The notes below the pieces were generated by a model. It saw only the letters and a program-made list of their open reading frames with translations, made no database searches and was not told the DNA's origin. The position numbers and the translations under genes were made by a program. This document shows positions 1-8,369 of a DNA stretch of 64,000 bases, piece by piece. The DNA is from Gilliamella sp. N-G2 (GTDB taxonomy: Bacteria > Pseudomonadota > Gammaproteobacteria > Enterobacterales > Orbaceae): positions 1 to 64,000 of the forward strand of contig NZ_NAST01000016.1 of the NCBI RefSeq assembly GCF_002142215.1, written 5' to 3'. Within the stretch, counting starts at the first letter, position 1. Every line of letters starts with the position of its first letter.

Positions 1-1136
1 ATTTTAAGGTAGCACTATTGGATTTAGATGTGCAGAGCAATTATCAGGATGCTGATGGAGATAAAATAAGGGAAGCACAACCATTTAAAACAAAAACGAC
101 GTACGCTTGGCAAGATAATGAAGGAAATGAGATAAAAGAAGACAAAGCGGAAACGATAATAGGGTGTGGAAGTGGTTATTCAATGCCACTAACCTTGACG
201 ATAAAAACGTTAGTAAATACGTATTCAGAACATGGGATCCCTAATGAGAGTGATTCAGTAGAGTTGATAAAAAGTTATAAGATAGCGGCAAAATCTGAAT
301 TGTGTTATGCCAAACCTTATGCGACAGAATTATTTCCGGAAAATCAATGGGATGGTGTACACACAGATGATAGTTATAGTTGGAATGATCCTAATTTTGC
401 ACAAAGGAATCCAAATAATGGTGGTGGTTATTCTAATGATTATGTACCTAATTGGGGATATAAAATTGATCCGACTGAGTCATCAGGGAGAAAATTTCCT
501 ACTACAGGATTTTCTGGGGCAAAATTTCAGCTAGTTATGACGGGGGCTCAAACGGATTATCAATTTAGTATTCCAGTTAATCCTGATAATAAGGTCAGTA
601 TAGATAGTAGGGGTTATATTACATTAAATGATAAACCTACAGGACCAGTTACTGTACGTGCAACACTGATTCGAAATAATAATATCATCCATGAGTATAC
701 TTTTAATCCTACTGATATATGGGTTATTCCACATATTGGGCAGATCACTATTGAGCAAGCAGTACAGATTTGTGGCGGTCGTAATAATATGCTATCTATA
801 ACAGAGCTTTCTGACTCACCTCGATCTTATGATTTTTATAACCTAAGCTCACCAGGTCATGTTAGTAATGCCTATACCAGACAAATTGGGAAATCTGTGT
901 TTGGTGAATGGGGATGGGTTACTAAAGATGGTTATCCTGATTCAAACTGGCGAAAAATGGGTCCTGATGTAAGTTCATTTGTTGGTAATTATTGGGCGAA
1001 GGAAATTAGTAAGGATGATCCTAGATGGGGATTTGTAGTTCATAGTCACGATGGGTTTGTTGGTATACTGCCATATGATTTTATTAATGCACCAACATAT
1101 CGGACTCACTATGCGAATGCTGTTTGTAAAAATTAA
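1..1136 (+). CDS. Intimin/invasin-like surface adhesin, C-terminal part (5' end outside window)
   Basis: The frame is open from the first bases of the window (FKVALLD...), so this is the 3' part of a larger gene and the first visible TTG at 18 is not a real start. About 378 residues are visible. The N-terminal two thirds look like beta-rich Ig-like or invasin-type repeats, with a cysteine near CGSGYS and a GFSGAKFQL segment. The last ~130 residues, from about ITIEQAVQICGG to the terminal ANAVCKN, look like the C-type-lectin-like tip domain of intimin/invasin: aromatic-rich (WGWV, NYWAKE, WGFVVHS) with one cysteine near each end that could form a disulfide. Such proteins are inverse autotransporters displayed on the outer surface for host attachment. 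The beta-barrel anchor would lie upstream and is not visible, so the exact family is inferred. Confidence 0.65.
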   Translation, partial: FKVALLDLDVQSNYQDADGDKIREAQPFKTKTTYAWQDNEGNEIKEDKAETIIGCGSGYSMPLTLTIKTLVNTYSEHGIPNESDSVELIKSYKIAAKSELCYAKPYATELFPENQWDGVHTDDSYSWNDPNFAQRNPNNGGGYSNDYVPNWGYKIDPTESSGRKFPTTGFSGAKFQLVMTGAQTDYQFSIPVNPDNKVSIDSRGYITLNDKPTGPVTVRATLIRNNNIIHEYTFNPTDIWVIPHIGQITIEQAVQICGGRNNMLSITELSDSPRSYDFYNLSSPGHVSNAYTRQIGKSVFGEWGWVTKDGYPDSNWRKMGPDVSSFVGNYWAKEISKDDPRWGFVVHSHDGFVGILPYDFINAPTYRTHYANAVCKN

Positions 1137-1216
1137 ATTGGGTTATTAGTTATTACACAAAAGTTATTATTAATATTTTACAAAAATTTTATTAACAAGA
1201 TCAATTTAAAGAAGGT

Positions 1217-1438
1217 ATGTTTTTATTTGCTTATAACCAAAGCGTTTTTCTTTTAACTGAATATTTAGGAGATTTTTCAAATGTACTTTTTGTGCAGTTT
1301 AAAAAATATCCAAATCGTCAAATTGTGGTGTGTGATTTTCCCGAATCAACGTTAATGGAACTATTGCCAAAAGCGGTAAAAACCGTTTTTGGCGTTGAGC
1401 TTAGAATGGATTACTATATTGAGCATTATCATCTGTAG
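1217..1438 (+). pseudogene. Small ORF of unknown function, possibly a gene remnant
   Basis: This is a 73-codon ORF downstream of the adhesin. I do not recognise its product. The composition looks protein-like (KKYPNRQIVVCDFPEST, then LMELLPKAVKTVFGVELR), with no signal peptide or obvious membrane segment. A purine run GAAGG sits only one base before the ATG, too close for a normal ribosome binding site. After the TAG stop at 1436-1438 the same frame stays open (LARRWHEVSVTNEMSKADTK...) until further TAG codons near 1512 and 1518. That pattern is what a decayed longer gene would give, but could be chance. It could also be a genuine small gene. Confidence 0.3.
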
Positions 1439-1794
1439 TTAGCGCGACGTTGGCATGAAGTGAGTGTAACGAACGAAATGTCAAAAGCCGACACCAAGCC
1501 GTTGAAAACGAGCTAGATGTAGGCGTCGGAGCCCGGGTTAAAAAAGCTGCTAAATTATAAAAAACAAATTAAGTAATAGTTAAACTATAATACAGTCAGT
1601 TTTAAAATTAATAAAAGATTAAATATAATTTAATTTTCAGTATTTTTCTAATTTAATGCGGTAGTATATCGCTAATTAAAAAATTGATTTATCAGATATA
1701 TTGTGTTTTTAAAAAATATTAAAAAGTTATATTTTTGATGCAACATATTGAAGACAAATATGTTTTTATTGGTATGCAATTTTAAAAATTTTAT
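1439..1794. other. Gene-free gap with a GC-richer segment
   Basis: The first ~100 bases (about 1440-1540) are close to 50% G+C, while the rest of the gap is about 20-25%. The GC-richer part contains a possible 8-bp stem, CCGACACC at 1488-1495 with GGCGTCGG at 1522-1529 (one G-U pair), and ends in GAGCCCGGG. The remainder is AT-rich with no ORF or terminator I trust. The composition jump suggests an inserted or repeated element, or the tail of a foreign gene. Confidence 0.4.
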
Positions 1795-2655
1795 TTACTG
1801 TTTAGATAACTTACTATGATATTGCCGTCGGTACTCAGTTGGAGTTCTTTCTGTTTTTTTTCTAAAGATGCGGCAAAAGTAGTTACTATCTTTAAAGCCG
1901 GCATCAAGGGCGATTTCTTTGACGTTTAACTCGTAACCTTTAAGTAGTGATTTGGCATACTCTAGGCGAATGTGATTGAGATATTCGTGTAAGCCAATTT
2001 TACCTTCATTCTGAAATAGGTAGGATAAATAATTGGGTGATATATAAAACATTTTAGCTAAAAATTCGCGACTGATATCTTCCTGAAAATGGATGTCGAT
2101 GTATTGACGTATTGCTTCAAATAAGCTGGTGGTTTTAGAAGCGGTTTTTATGTCGGTATTAAGTAAATCAAGTGTGTTACTAAGCAGGCTTTGTATCAAA
2201 TAATAGCCGGTTTGGTTTTGGGATTGGTTTTGCCAAGTTAACTCGGATAATGCTTGAATAATAAAGGTTCCAACACGTGGCCCTCGTCTTGGGGTACTAA
2301 TTTGCTCTTTAGGAATTAATTGTGAACCATCCCAATGTAAAACGCTAATGCCAATTTGTTGTTTACCATATAAAATGCTTAACCATGTGATTGGGGTGGT
2401 CCGTATGGGTTTGTTCCAACTGTTGGCAGTGATATAGACAAGATCATTAGCCACAAGTTGTCGTTCAATGATTTTGCCTGTACTATCTGCCCATTGCATG
2501 AATTGTTCACCTTCTATAATCAGTTCAATTTGCGGAAAATCAAATTGACAAGCATGTAAGGGTGCTGATTGTTGATTATTGGCAAAATAGAGGCAGTTGA
2601 TTTGGCGTTGTTGATTAGTAATTTCGGTTAATACGTTTTTCAGGTTTTTTGTCAT
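1795..2655 (-). CDS. AraC-family transcriptional regulator
   Basis: This is a 286-residue regulator. The N-terminal ~160 residues form a cupin-like ligand-binding region (FPQIELIIEGEQF...). The last ~100 residues hold the double helix-turn-helix of the AraC/XylS family, with the recognisable YISPNYLSYLFQNEGKIGLHEYL and the signature EIALDAGFKDSNYFCRIFRK ending in TPTEYRRQ. It starts at an ATG and is transcribed divergently from the fructose-6-phosphate aldolase gene across a 234-bp gap, which makes that gene the most likely target. The ligand is unknown. The general shape resembles sugar-responsive AraC regulators of enterobacteria such as YidL or RhaR types, but I cannot assign an orthologue. 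Confidence 0.88.
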   Translation of the reverse strand: MTKNLKNVLTEITNQQRQINCLYFANNQQSAPLHACQFDFPQIELIIEGEQFMQWADSTGKIIERQLVANDLVYITANSWNKPIRTTPITWLSILYGKQQIGISVLHWDGSQLIPKEQISTPRRGPRVGTFIIQALSELTWQNQSQNQTGYYLIQSLLSNTLDLLNTDIKTASKTTSLFEAIRQYIDIHFQEDISREFLAKMFYISPNYLSYLFQNEGKIGLHEYLNHIRLEYAKSLLKGYELNVKEIALDAGFKDSNYFCRIFRKKTERTPTEYRRQYHSKLSKQ

Positions 2656-2754
2656 TTAGTAAACCAAGTCGTGTGCAGTTGGTTAAATTATATATTGTTA
2701 AATAGTTATTGAAAAATTTATCTAATTTAAAGTGTTATTAATTGTTATTGAAAA

Positions 2755-2770
2755 CGTGATTTAGATCTCA
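2755..2770. promoter_or_regulatory. Candidate CRP-cAMP site
   Basis: CGTGA-TTTAGA-TCTCA matches the CRP consensus TGTGA-N6-TCACA at eight of ten half-site positions and is flanked by A and T runs. It lies in the divergent gap between the AraC regulator and fsa, centred about 127 bases before the fsa start codon, a plausible setting for catabolite control of a sugar gene. It is a pattern match only. Confidence 0.35.
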
Positions 2771-2889
2771 TTTTATTATTTATCTTACAAAAGTCCAGTA
2801 AATAGCTAAATTGTCTTCTAGGCTTAAGTTGAATTTCTTTTTACTATGTTATTCATCAATTAAGCATTTAAGTTAATTAGGAGATTAAT

Positions 2890-3552
2890 ATGGAATTATA
2901 TTTAGATACAGCCGATGTGGCAGCAATTAAGCGTTTAGCAGCAATTTTACCGATAAAAGGAGTGACCACTAATCCAAGTATTGTGGCAAAATCTGGTAAG
3001 CCGATTTTTGATTTATTGACTGAGTTACAAGATCTGCTTGATAGCGATAAATTACTGTTTGCACAAGTACTTTCTCATACCGCTAAAGAAATGATTAAGG
3101 AAGCGGAGCAACTTCGTAAAATTGTGCCGTCGATTGTGACGAAAATTCCGGTTAATGCTGAAGGTTTGATAGCGATTAAAGAGTTGACCAAGCAAGGTAT
3201 TCCAACTTTGGGTACAGCTGTTTATGGTGCAGGTCAGGGCTTTTTGGCTGCGTTAGCCGGTGCAAAATATATTGCCCCTTATGTAAATCGTATTGATGCC
3301 CAAGGTGGTAATAGTAAAGAGACGGTTTATGAGCTTCAAACGCTATTAGATTTGCATTGCCCTGAATCAATGGTGTTAGCCGCAAGTTTCAGAACGCCAA
3401 GACAAGCATTAGATTGTATGCTTGCCGGTTGCCAGTCAATTACATTACCGGTAGATGTGGCTGAATTGTTTATTTCCGATCCAGCTGTTGATGCCGCGGT
3501 GGCAAAATTTGACCAAGATTGGTGTGGGGCATTTGGGGCTTTGCGTTATTAG
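2890..3552 (+). CDS. fsa: Fructose-6-phosphate aldolase
   Basis: This is a 220-residue class I aldolase of the FSA/transaldolase-like family, which reversibly splits fructose 6-phosphate into dihydroxyacetone and glyceraldehyde 3-phosphate. It is collinear with E. coli FsaA and FsaB ([10 protein letters not shown] at the start, [43 protein letters not shown]). The Schiff-base lysine is Lys85 in VTKIPV. Length matches the family. A clear ribosome binding site (TAGGAG) precedes the ATG. It stands alone, with an AraC regulator divergent upstream and its own terminator downstream. FsaA and FsaB are too similar to tell which one this is. Unlike E. coli fsaB, no gldA follows. Confidence 0.95.
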   Translation: MELYLDTADVAAIKRLAAILPIKGVTTNPSIVAKSGKPIFDLLTELQDLLDSDKLLFAQVLSHTAKEMIKEAEQLRKIVPSIVTKIPVNAEGLIAIKELTKQGIPTLGTAVYGAGQGFLAALAGAKYIAPYVNRIDAQGGNSKETVYELQTLLDLHCPESMVLAASFRTPRQALDCMLAGCQSITLPVDVAELFISDPAVDAAVAKFDQDWCGAFGALRY

Positions 3553-3579
3553 TCTATTCAACTTATTATTAAATTGTAT

Positions 3580-3605
3580 ACCACCCATTGGGGGTGGTTT
3601 TTTTA
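3580..3605 (+). terminator. Rho-independent terminator after fsa
   Basis: A seven-pair stem, ACCACCC with GGGTGGT, has a five-base loop and is followed directly by a run of T. It lies 28 bases after the fsa stop codon. Confidence 0.85.
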
Positions 3606-3694
3606 TCTATTGTCAATTGAAAAATCTCCTTTTTTCTACCATTTTATGCTGTATGATAGTGAAGTAATATTGAGGTAATATAAGGGATCAGCAA

Positions 3695-4471
3695 ATGCAA
3701 GAGAAAAAAAACATTATCAATGCTTTACTAACTGTTATTAAGATAGAAAGGCCGTCAGAGAGTTTTTGGAGATTACATTTTAGTTGTGATAAACCTTTGG
3801 TGGTGAATACACGTTGGATCTGCCCACATCTGAAATTGTTATTTGCTGATCCTCTAACGGGAGAAATCGCTTTTCCGATTTTAGATGAAAATAATAAAAT
3901 TTTGGTAAGTGATAGGGTTCGTCAATTTGCCCGTAGTTATAGTATTCGCGATTATGATGAGCGGAACAATCACATTGTAATTGATTTTACTATTCATACC
4001 AGTGGTTTAGCAACAGTTTGGTCTCAGCAGGCTAAAGTTGGTGATCAAGTTGGTTTCGTTGGACCAACAGGTAAGCTAGAGTTTGCTAATCAATATTTGA
4101 TTTTAATGGGGGATGTTTCAGCTCTTCCCGCCATTTGTTATACCCTTGAACAATTACCAGACGATCACGAAGCAATTGCCTTTATTGAGGTTAATCATAA
4201 GACTGATATTGTAGATCTGCCAAAACATTTATCGGTTAAATGGATGATTAAAGATGCTAATTATCCTAATCAATTGGTTGACACTGTAACTCATTGGGAT
4301 TTTAGTCAACACGATAATCTACTGTTTTGGGGGGGATTAGAGGGCTCGCTAGCTCAGCAATTACGTCATGCTCTTAAAGATAAATATGTCAATCTGGCAC
4401 CGAACGCCATCCAAATTACTAGCTATTGGCGAGAAGGTTTGGCGGAAGGTGAGTTTAAGCATCGTGATTAA
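3695..4471 (+). CDS. Siderophore-interacting protein (ViuB/YqjH-type FAD ferric reductase)
   Basis: This is a 258-residue cytoplasmic flavoprotein of the siderophore-interacting family, which uses NAD(P)H to reduce ferric siderophores and release iron. The FAD-binding signature RSYSIR lies at residues 80-85, followed by VGDQVGFVGPTGK. A reductase-like NAD(P)H domain follows, and the family-typical SYWREGLAEGE is near the C terminus. Length fits ViuB/YqjH. The ATG is preceded by AAGGGA at good spacing. The next gene, acpH, begins 16 bases after its stop, so they may be co-transcribed. I see no clear Fur box upstream and no siderophore transporter nearby, so the iron source is unknown. Confidence 0.85.
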   Translation: MQEKKNIINALLTVIKIERPSESFWRLHFSCDKPLVVNTRWICPHLKLLFADPLTGEIAFPILDENNKILVSDRVRQFARSYSIRDYDERNNHIVIDFTIHTSGLATVWSQQAKVGDQVGFVGPTGKLEFANQYLILMGDVSALPAICYTLEQLPDDHEAIAFIEVNHKTDIVDLPKHLSVKWMIKDANYPNQLVDTVTHWDFSQHDNLLFWGGLEGSLAQQLRHALKDKYVNLAPNAIQITSYWREGLAEGEFKHRD

Positions 4472-4487
4472 CCGACGGTAGACGATC

Positions 4488-5063
4488 ATGAATATTCTTG
4501 CTCATTTACATTTGGCGACGATTGCTAATAGTTCTTTGATTGGTAATACGGTTGCTGATTTTGTCAAAGGTGATCCTTATCGGCAATATCCGAGCGAAAT
4601 AGCCGATGGGATTATGTTGCATCGTAAGATTGATCGTTTAATTGATGGTTTTGCCTATGTTAAGCAAGCTAAATCGCTTTTTCGACAATCCCATCAACGT
4701 GTTGCTTCCATTACGCTTGATATAGTTTGGGACCATTTTTTATCCAAATATTGGACGGAACTGAATTTTCACCAATCTCTTGCATTATTTAATGCATCGA
4801 CCAAGCAACAAATTCAACCTTATATAACGAGTTATCCGATTGATTATCAAGATTTTATGTGTGCAATGTGGCAAGGTAAATGGCTAGAAAATTATGCGTC
4901 GCTAGATTTTGTTGGTAAAGTGTTAAATGGTATGGCAAAACGAAGACCCAAGCTTTATTTACTAAGCGAAACAGTTATTGATTTTGAACAAAATTATGAG
5001 CCATTAAAAATGCTGTTTTTTAAGCTTTATCCTAAAATGTGTTCCCTGATCATGTTACCGTAA
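4488..5063 (+). CDS. acpH: Acyl carrier protein phosphodiesterase
   Basis: This 191-residue protein resembles E. coli AcpH (193 residues) along its whole length: MNILAHLHLA start, GNTVADFVKGD, the HRKIDRLID block, VASITLDIVWDHFLSKYW and VLNGMAKRRPKL. AcpH hydrolyses the 4'-phosphopantetheine arm from holo-ACP, giving apo-ACP, and belongs to the metal-dependent HD-like superfamily. The conserved Asp/His residues in DFVKGD, HRKID and WDHF are present. It follows the siderophore-interacting gene with a 16-base gap. The pairing is positional only; I see no functional link. Confidence 0.92.
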   Translation: MNILAHLHLATIANSSLIGNTVADFVKGDPYRQYPSEIADGIMLHRKIDRLIDGFAYVKQAKSLFRQSHQRVASITLDIVWDHFLSKYWTELNFHQSLALFNASTKQQIQPYITSYPIDYQDFMCAMWQGKWLENYASLDFVGKVLNGMAKRRPKLYLLSETVIDFEQNYEPLKMLFFKLYPKMCSLIMLP

Positions 5064-5134
5064 ATTAATAATATATTACCAAGAAACTCTAGAAGAATAG
5101 ATTTTTTAATGGCTATCTAATTAACAATTTGATT

Positions 5135-7204
5135 CTAATAAGGTATAAAAATTTCTCCATTATTTGCTTTGATCAAGTCATTACTATCTGGTTTTTGGGA
5201 TATTGGTACAAGATTTTCAGTTGTTACCTGTGGTGCTCTACCAATGTTGCCTCCTCTTGGCTTTGTACGGATTACCTGACTTTCAGGTAATGTTGTGTTG
5301 TTAGTTAAATTAGCCCATAGCCATTCCATTGCATCTTCACCGTAATAGTCTATAGCTAATAAAGTATTATCAAAGGGAACTTTTCCATCCAGATAGCTAG
5401 CATTTTCAACTTCAATATAACGAAGTTGTGATTCTTTTCCTTCGATAGCGCTATTTAATGCAACATAAGGTCGAGATGTGTGCTCCGCAAGCTGTTTAAC
5501 ATTATTTTTCCCATGAACAATGAATGTTTTAATTTTATGAAGATTAGCGCTTGCTTGTATTTGTTTTAAACCTTCTTTTACACGTTGATTATTGATTTCT
5601 TTTCGTAAACAAATAGCACCTTTTGTTCCATAATCTATTTGATCAACAACCCGAGAACTTGAATACCATTCGCGTCTTGGTGAGATCATATCTTTGTTTT
5701 CAACAAGATCGATTGCAGTAGCATCCTCATTGGCCCAAATTGGTAAATGCCCATTATATAATCCCCAAATTTCAGGAAACTTTATCTCTTTTAAAGGTTT
5801 TACTTCTCCACTATTGTAATAAGGGGCTTGTTGAGTACTAGCTACTGAAAAGTCACACATATTTTCAGTAACATCAAATTTCCCATAAGCACTGATATAT
5901 TTATAAGGATAATAAATTGATTCATAATAATAAAGATACGGTAATTGAAAATCTGTTTCAGGACTCCAACCGTAATCATGTAATTTTTCAAGAGCCTCCT
6001 TTGGTGTACCGGTTCTTAATAAATTAGCATTTTTTAGTTCATTACAACGATTCTGAGAGAAAAGATATTTTGATGCATAAGGAACATAATTATCATGTTT
6101 GCTCGGCTCTATGGCTGGTATAGCACAAGGTATATAAAGTGCAGCAAAAGTACTATAATCAATAACTGATTTAAGTTGAAATCTTTTAATGCTAAATTTT
6201 GTTTCCATTTTGAGAGAAGTATTTTCTTGATCTAGTTGAATTTGTGGATTAACAGCAACTACACCTTTAATAATCTGACTTCCTCCAATTGATTCTGCAG
6301 TTTTGAGTGCTGCTGTTGCACCATCATTTGCACCGTAAATTAATGTGAGTGTGTTGTTATATGTAAAATCAAGCTTGCCCATTGTAGGAAACATTTCATT
6401 TAACTCATATAGAGCAAAATCAATTGAATACAGAATATAAGTGGCCCATTTGCTTTCAGGGTTTTGCTTTGAATGTAACTGTTTAATCGCATATCTGTGA
6501 GGATTTTGCTTTATGTAGTTTGTTTTATTTTTAATATCAGGTTTGAATAATAAGTTGTCTTTTGCTACTTTACCATCAATAGTAAATCCTTCATCATTTG
6601 TTATATCATAGATACCATTACCTAAACCTTTATCGTTATATACTACAGCACAATTGTGTTTAAGTCCCCATAATCCTCGAATTTGTATATCTTTTGCATT
6701 ATATAGTCCATCTGAATCGGAGGTGGGTATAGCAACAATACAAGGTTTCTTCTTGTCGAAATCCCAAGGTATTTGTAATAAAAGACCAACATTTTCATCC
6801 TTTATGGTAGCTAAAATTTCCGTACCTGGTATTTTACCATCAAATAATGGGCTCAAATCATGTTGTTTAAAACCAAATAGCTGTCCCTCACCAGTTTTGG
6901 TATCAATAAATCGATTTAATTTAGCACGACGTAATTCGTGTGTAGTAGGGTTGGATGGATCAACATAATTAAAATTTTGTATTTTACTTGATAAAGGAGT
7001 AAAACCAATCCCCGCAGTAACAAGATCATCATTATCACCATCATAATAGTTAGTGCTATGAATAACTAACCACGAAGGCTTATAGTTGTACGGGTTAGTT
7101 TTTGGGGGATTTCCTAATTCAGTATATCCAATATTTGGAATTATAATTAATGATGAAAAGAGTAATGATACTAATATTTTTAATTTTTTGATTTTTAAAG
7201 TCAT
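5135..7204 (-). CDS. Secreted 3-hydroxybutyrate oligomer hydrolase-family protein, active site apparently degenerate
   Basis: This 689-residue protein has an N-terminal signal peptide (KIKKLKILVSLLFSSLIII, likely cut near residue 28). It aligns in outline with D-(-)-3-hydroxybutyrate oligomer hydrolases (PF10605): DNDDLVTAGIG near residue 57, PGTEILA near 126, RGLWGLKHNCAVVYNDKG at 176-193, EHTSRPYVALN at 574-584, and LPESQVIRTKPRGG near 639. Family enzymes hydrolyse 3HB oligomers with a Ser-Asp-His triad. Here the presumed nucleophile motif SNGG reads ANDG at 292-295. The Asp region reads HGKNN at 564-568. The expected His before FD is replaced in NASYLDG, with Tyr604 at that place. It may therefore be a non-hydrolytic relative. 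The alignment is from memory of the family. It is transcribed alone, next to ilvY. Confidence 0.7.
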   Translation of the reverse strand: MTLKIKKLKILVSLLFSSLIIIPNIGYTELGNPPKTNPYNYKPSWLVIHSTNYYDGDNDDLVTAGIGFTPLSSKIQNFNYVDPSNPTTHELRRAKLNRFIDTKTGEGQLFGFKQHDLSPLFDGKIPGTEILATIKDENVGLLLQIPWDFDKKKPCIVAIPTSDSDGLYNAKDIQIRGLWGLKHNCAVVYNDKGLGNGIYDITNDEGFTIDGKVAKDNLLFKPDIKNKTNYIKQNPHRYAIKQLHSKQNPESKWATYILYSIDFALYELNEMFPTMGKLDFTYNNTLTLIYGANDGATAALKTAESIGGSQIIKGVVAVNPQIQLDQENTSLKMETKFSIKRFQLKSVIDYSTFAALYIPCAIPAIEPSKHDNYVPYASKYLFSQNRCNELKNANLLRTGTPKEALEKLHDYGWSPETDFQLPYLYYYESIYYPYKYISAYGKFDVTENMCDFSVASTQQAPYYNSGEVKPLKEIKFPEIWGLYNGHLPIWANEDATAIDLVENKDMISPRREWYSSSRVVDQIDYGTKGAICLRKEINNQRVKEGLKQIQASANLHKIKTFIVHGKNNVKQLAEHTSRPYVALNSAIEGKESQLRYIEVENASYLDGKVPFDNTLLAIDYYGEDAMEWLWANLTNNTTLPESQVIRTKPRGGNIGRAPQVTTENLVPISQKPDSNDLIKANNGEIFIPY

Positions 7205-7267
7205 TACAATTGGTTCCTACTTTTAGTTATCTAATATTTTAGAATTATTTTTAGAGAATTATATAAT

Positions 7268-8170
7268 TTATTCTTTAATTGGTAAATTTTGATTACCAAG
7301 GATCCAAAATGCAGAAATAATTTTTTCCGATAATCGTCTTTTTTGTACGCATATACCAATATCAAAAGGTTCCATCAAGTTTGTAGACCATTCGGTGATA
7401 CGTTCTCTTACTCTTTCCGGGCTGTTTTCCATAACCACTTTAGGTAATAAAGCTACTCCACAACCTAAAGCAACCATGGATACTATTGCTTCGTGTCCGG
7501 CAACGGTGGCATAGATTTTCGGATTAGTAATTTTTTGTTGTTTAAACCATAAATCTATTCGTTGTCGGCTAGGGCCGTGTTCTGGCAAGATAAATGGAAT
7601 ATTATGCCAATCTGGCTTTTTTTGATGCAATTTGTCACTGAATGAACTGTTGAGTTTAGGGATGAGTAGTACCATTTCAATCTCACCTAACTTAATAAAT
7701 TCAACGCCAGATGGCAGTTGTTTAGGTTTGCCGGCAATCGCTAGATCAGCTTGATGAGATTGAATTTTTTCAACTGCATCGGCAGCATCTCCGGTTGAGA
7801 GTTTAATTTCTACTAGTGGGTAGTGGATGCGAAAGCGATCGAGTATTTCTGGTAGATGGCTATAAGCTGCTGTGACCGAACAAAATAAGGTTAATTCGCC
7901 CACTAATTGTTGTTCAGCTTGGTCTAATTCATGTTTTAGTTGTTGATGTAAATTGACTACTTGTTGGGCAAAGCGTTTTACTTTTTCACCTTCATAGGTA
8001 ATTTGAACTTGCCGGTTGTCTCGAATAAATAACGGGTGACCAAATTGTTCTTCAAGACGTTGTATCTGCCTTGAAAGCGTGGAAGGACTTACATGCATTG
8101 CATCAGCGCTCATGCCAAAATGGCATGTCTCACACAAATGTAAAAACAATTTTAGGTCACGAATATTCAT
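7268..8170 (-). CDS. ilvY: LysR-type regulator IlvY
   Basis: This 300-residue LysR-family activator has an N-terminal winged helix (MHVSPSTLSRQIQRLEEQFG) and a substrate-binding domain. It is close to E. coli IlvY throughout, including FCSVTAAYSHLPEILDRF, STGDAADAVEKI, DLAIAGKP and AGHEAIVSMVALGCGVALLP. IlvY activates ilvC (acetohydroxyacid isomeroreductase) in response to acetolactate or acetohydroxybutyrate. In E. coli ilvY and ilvC are divergent neighbours. Here the divergent neighbour is prfC, so the target gene, if kept, is elsewhere. The gap upstream (8171-8369) is where an autoregulatory site would be. Confidence 0.9.
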   Translation of the reverse strand: MNIRDLKLFLHLCETCHFGMSADAMHVSPSTLSRQIQRLEEQFGHPLFIRDNRQVQITYEGEKVKRFAQQVVNLHQQLKHELDQAEQQLVGELTLFCSVTAAYSHLPEILDRFRIHYPLVEIKLSTGDAADAVEKIQSHQADLAIAGKPKQLPSGVEFIKLGEIEMVLLIPKLNSSFSDKLHQKKPDWHNIPFILPEHGPSRQRIDLWFKQQKITNPKIYATVAGHEAIVSMVALGCGVALLPKVVMENSPERVRERITEWSTNLMEPFDIGICVQKRRLSEKIISAFWILGNQNLPIKE

Positions 8171-8369
8171 ATTAATGGTTATTTTCAGATATTTCTAATA
8201 TTAAACACTATTATCAAATAGTGATTATATCACCATCAGTATTAAATGCCGCTATTATTCACAGATATATAAATAAGGCAAATAGCAAAATAGTCTTCTT
8301 CAATGGCAATATAGATGTAGACCTGTTAGAATACGCCATTATTTTTGCTTAGCTAAATTGATTAATTTT

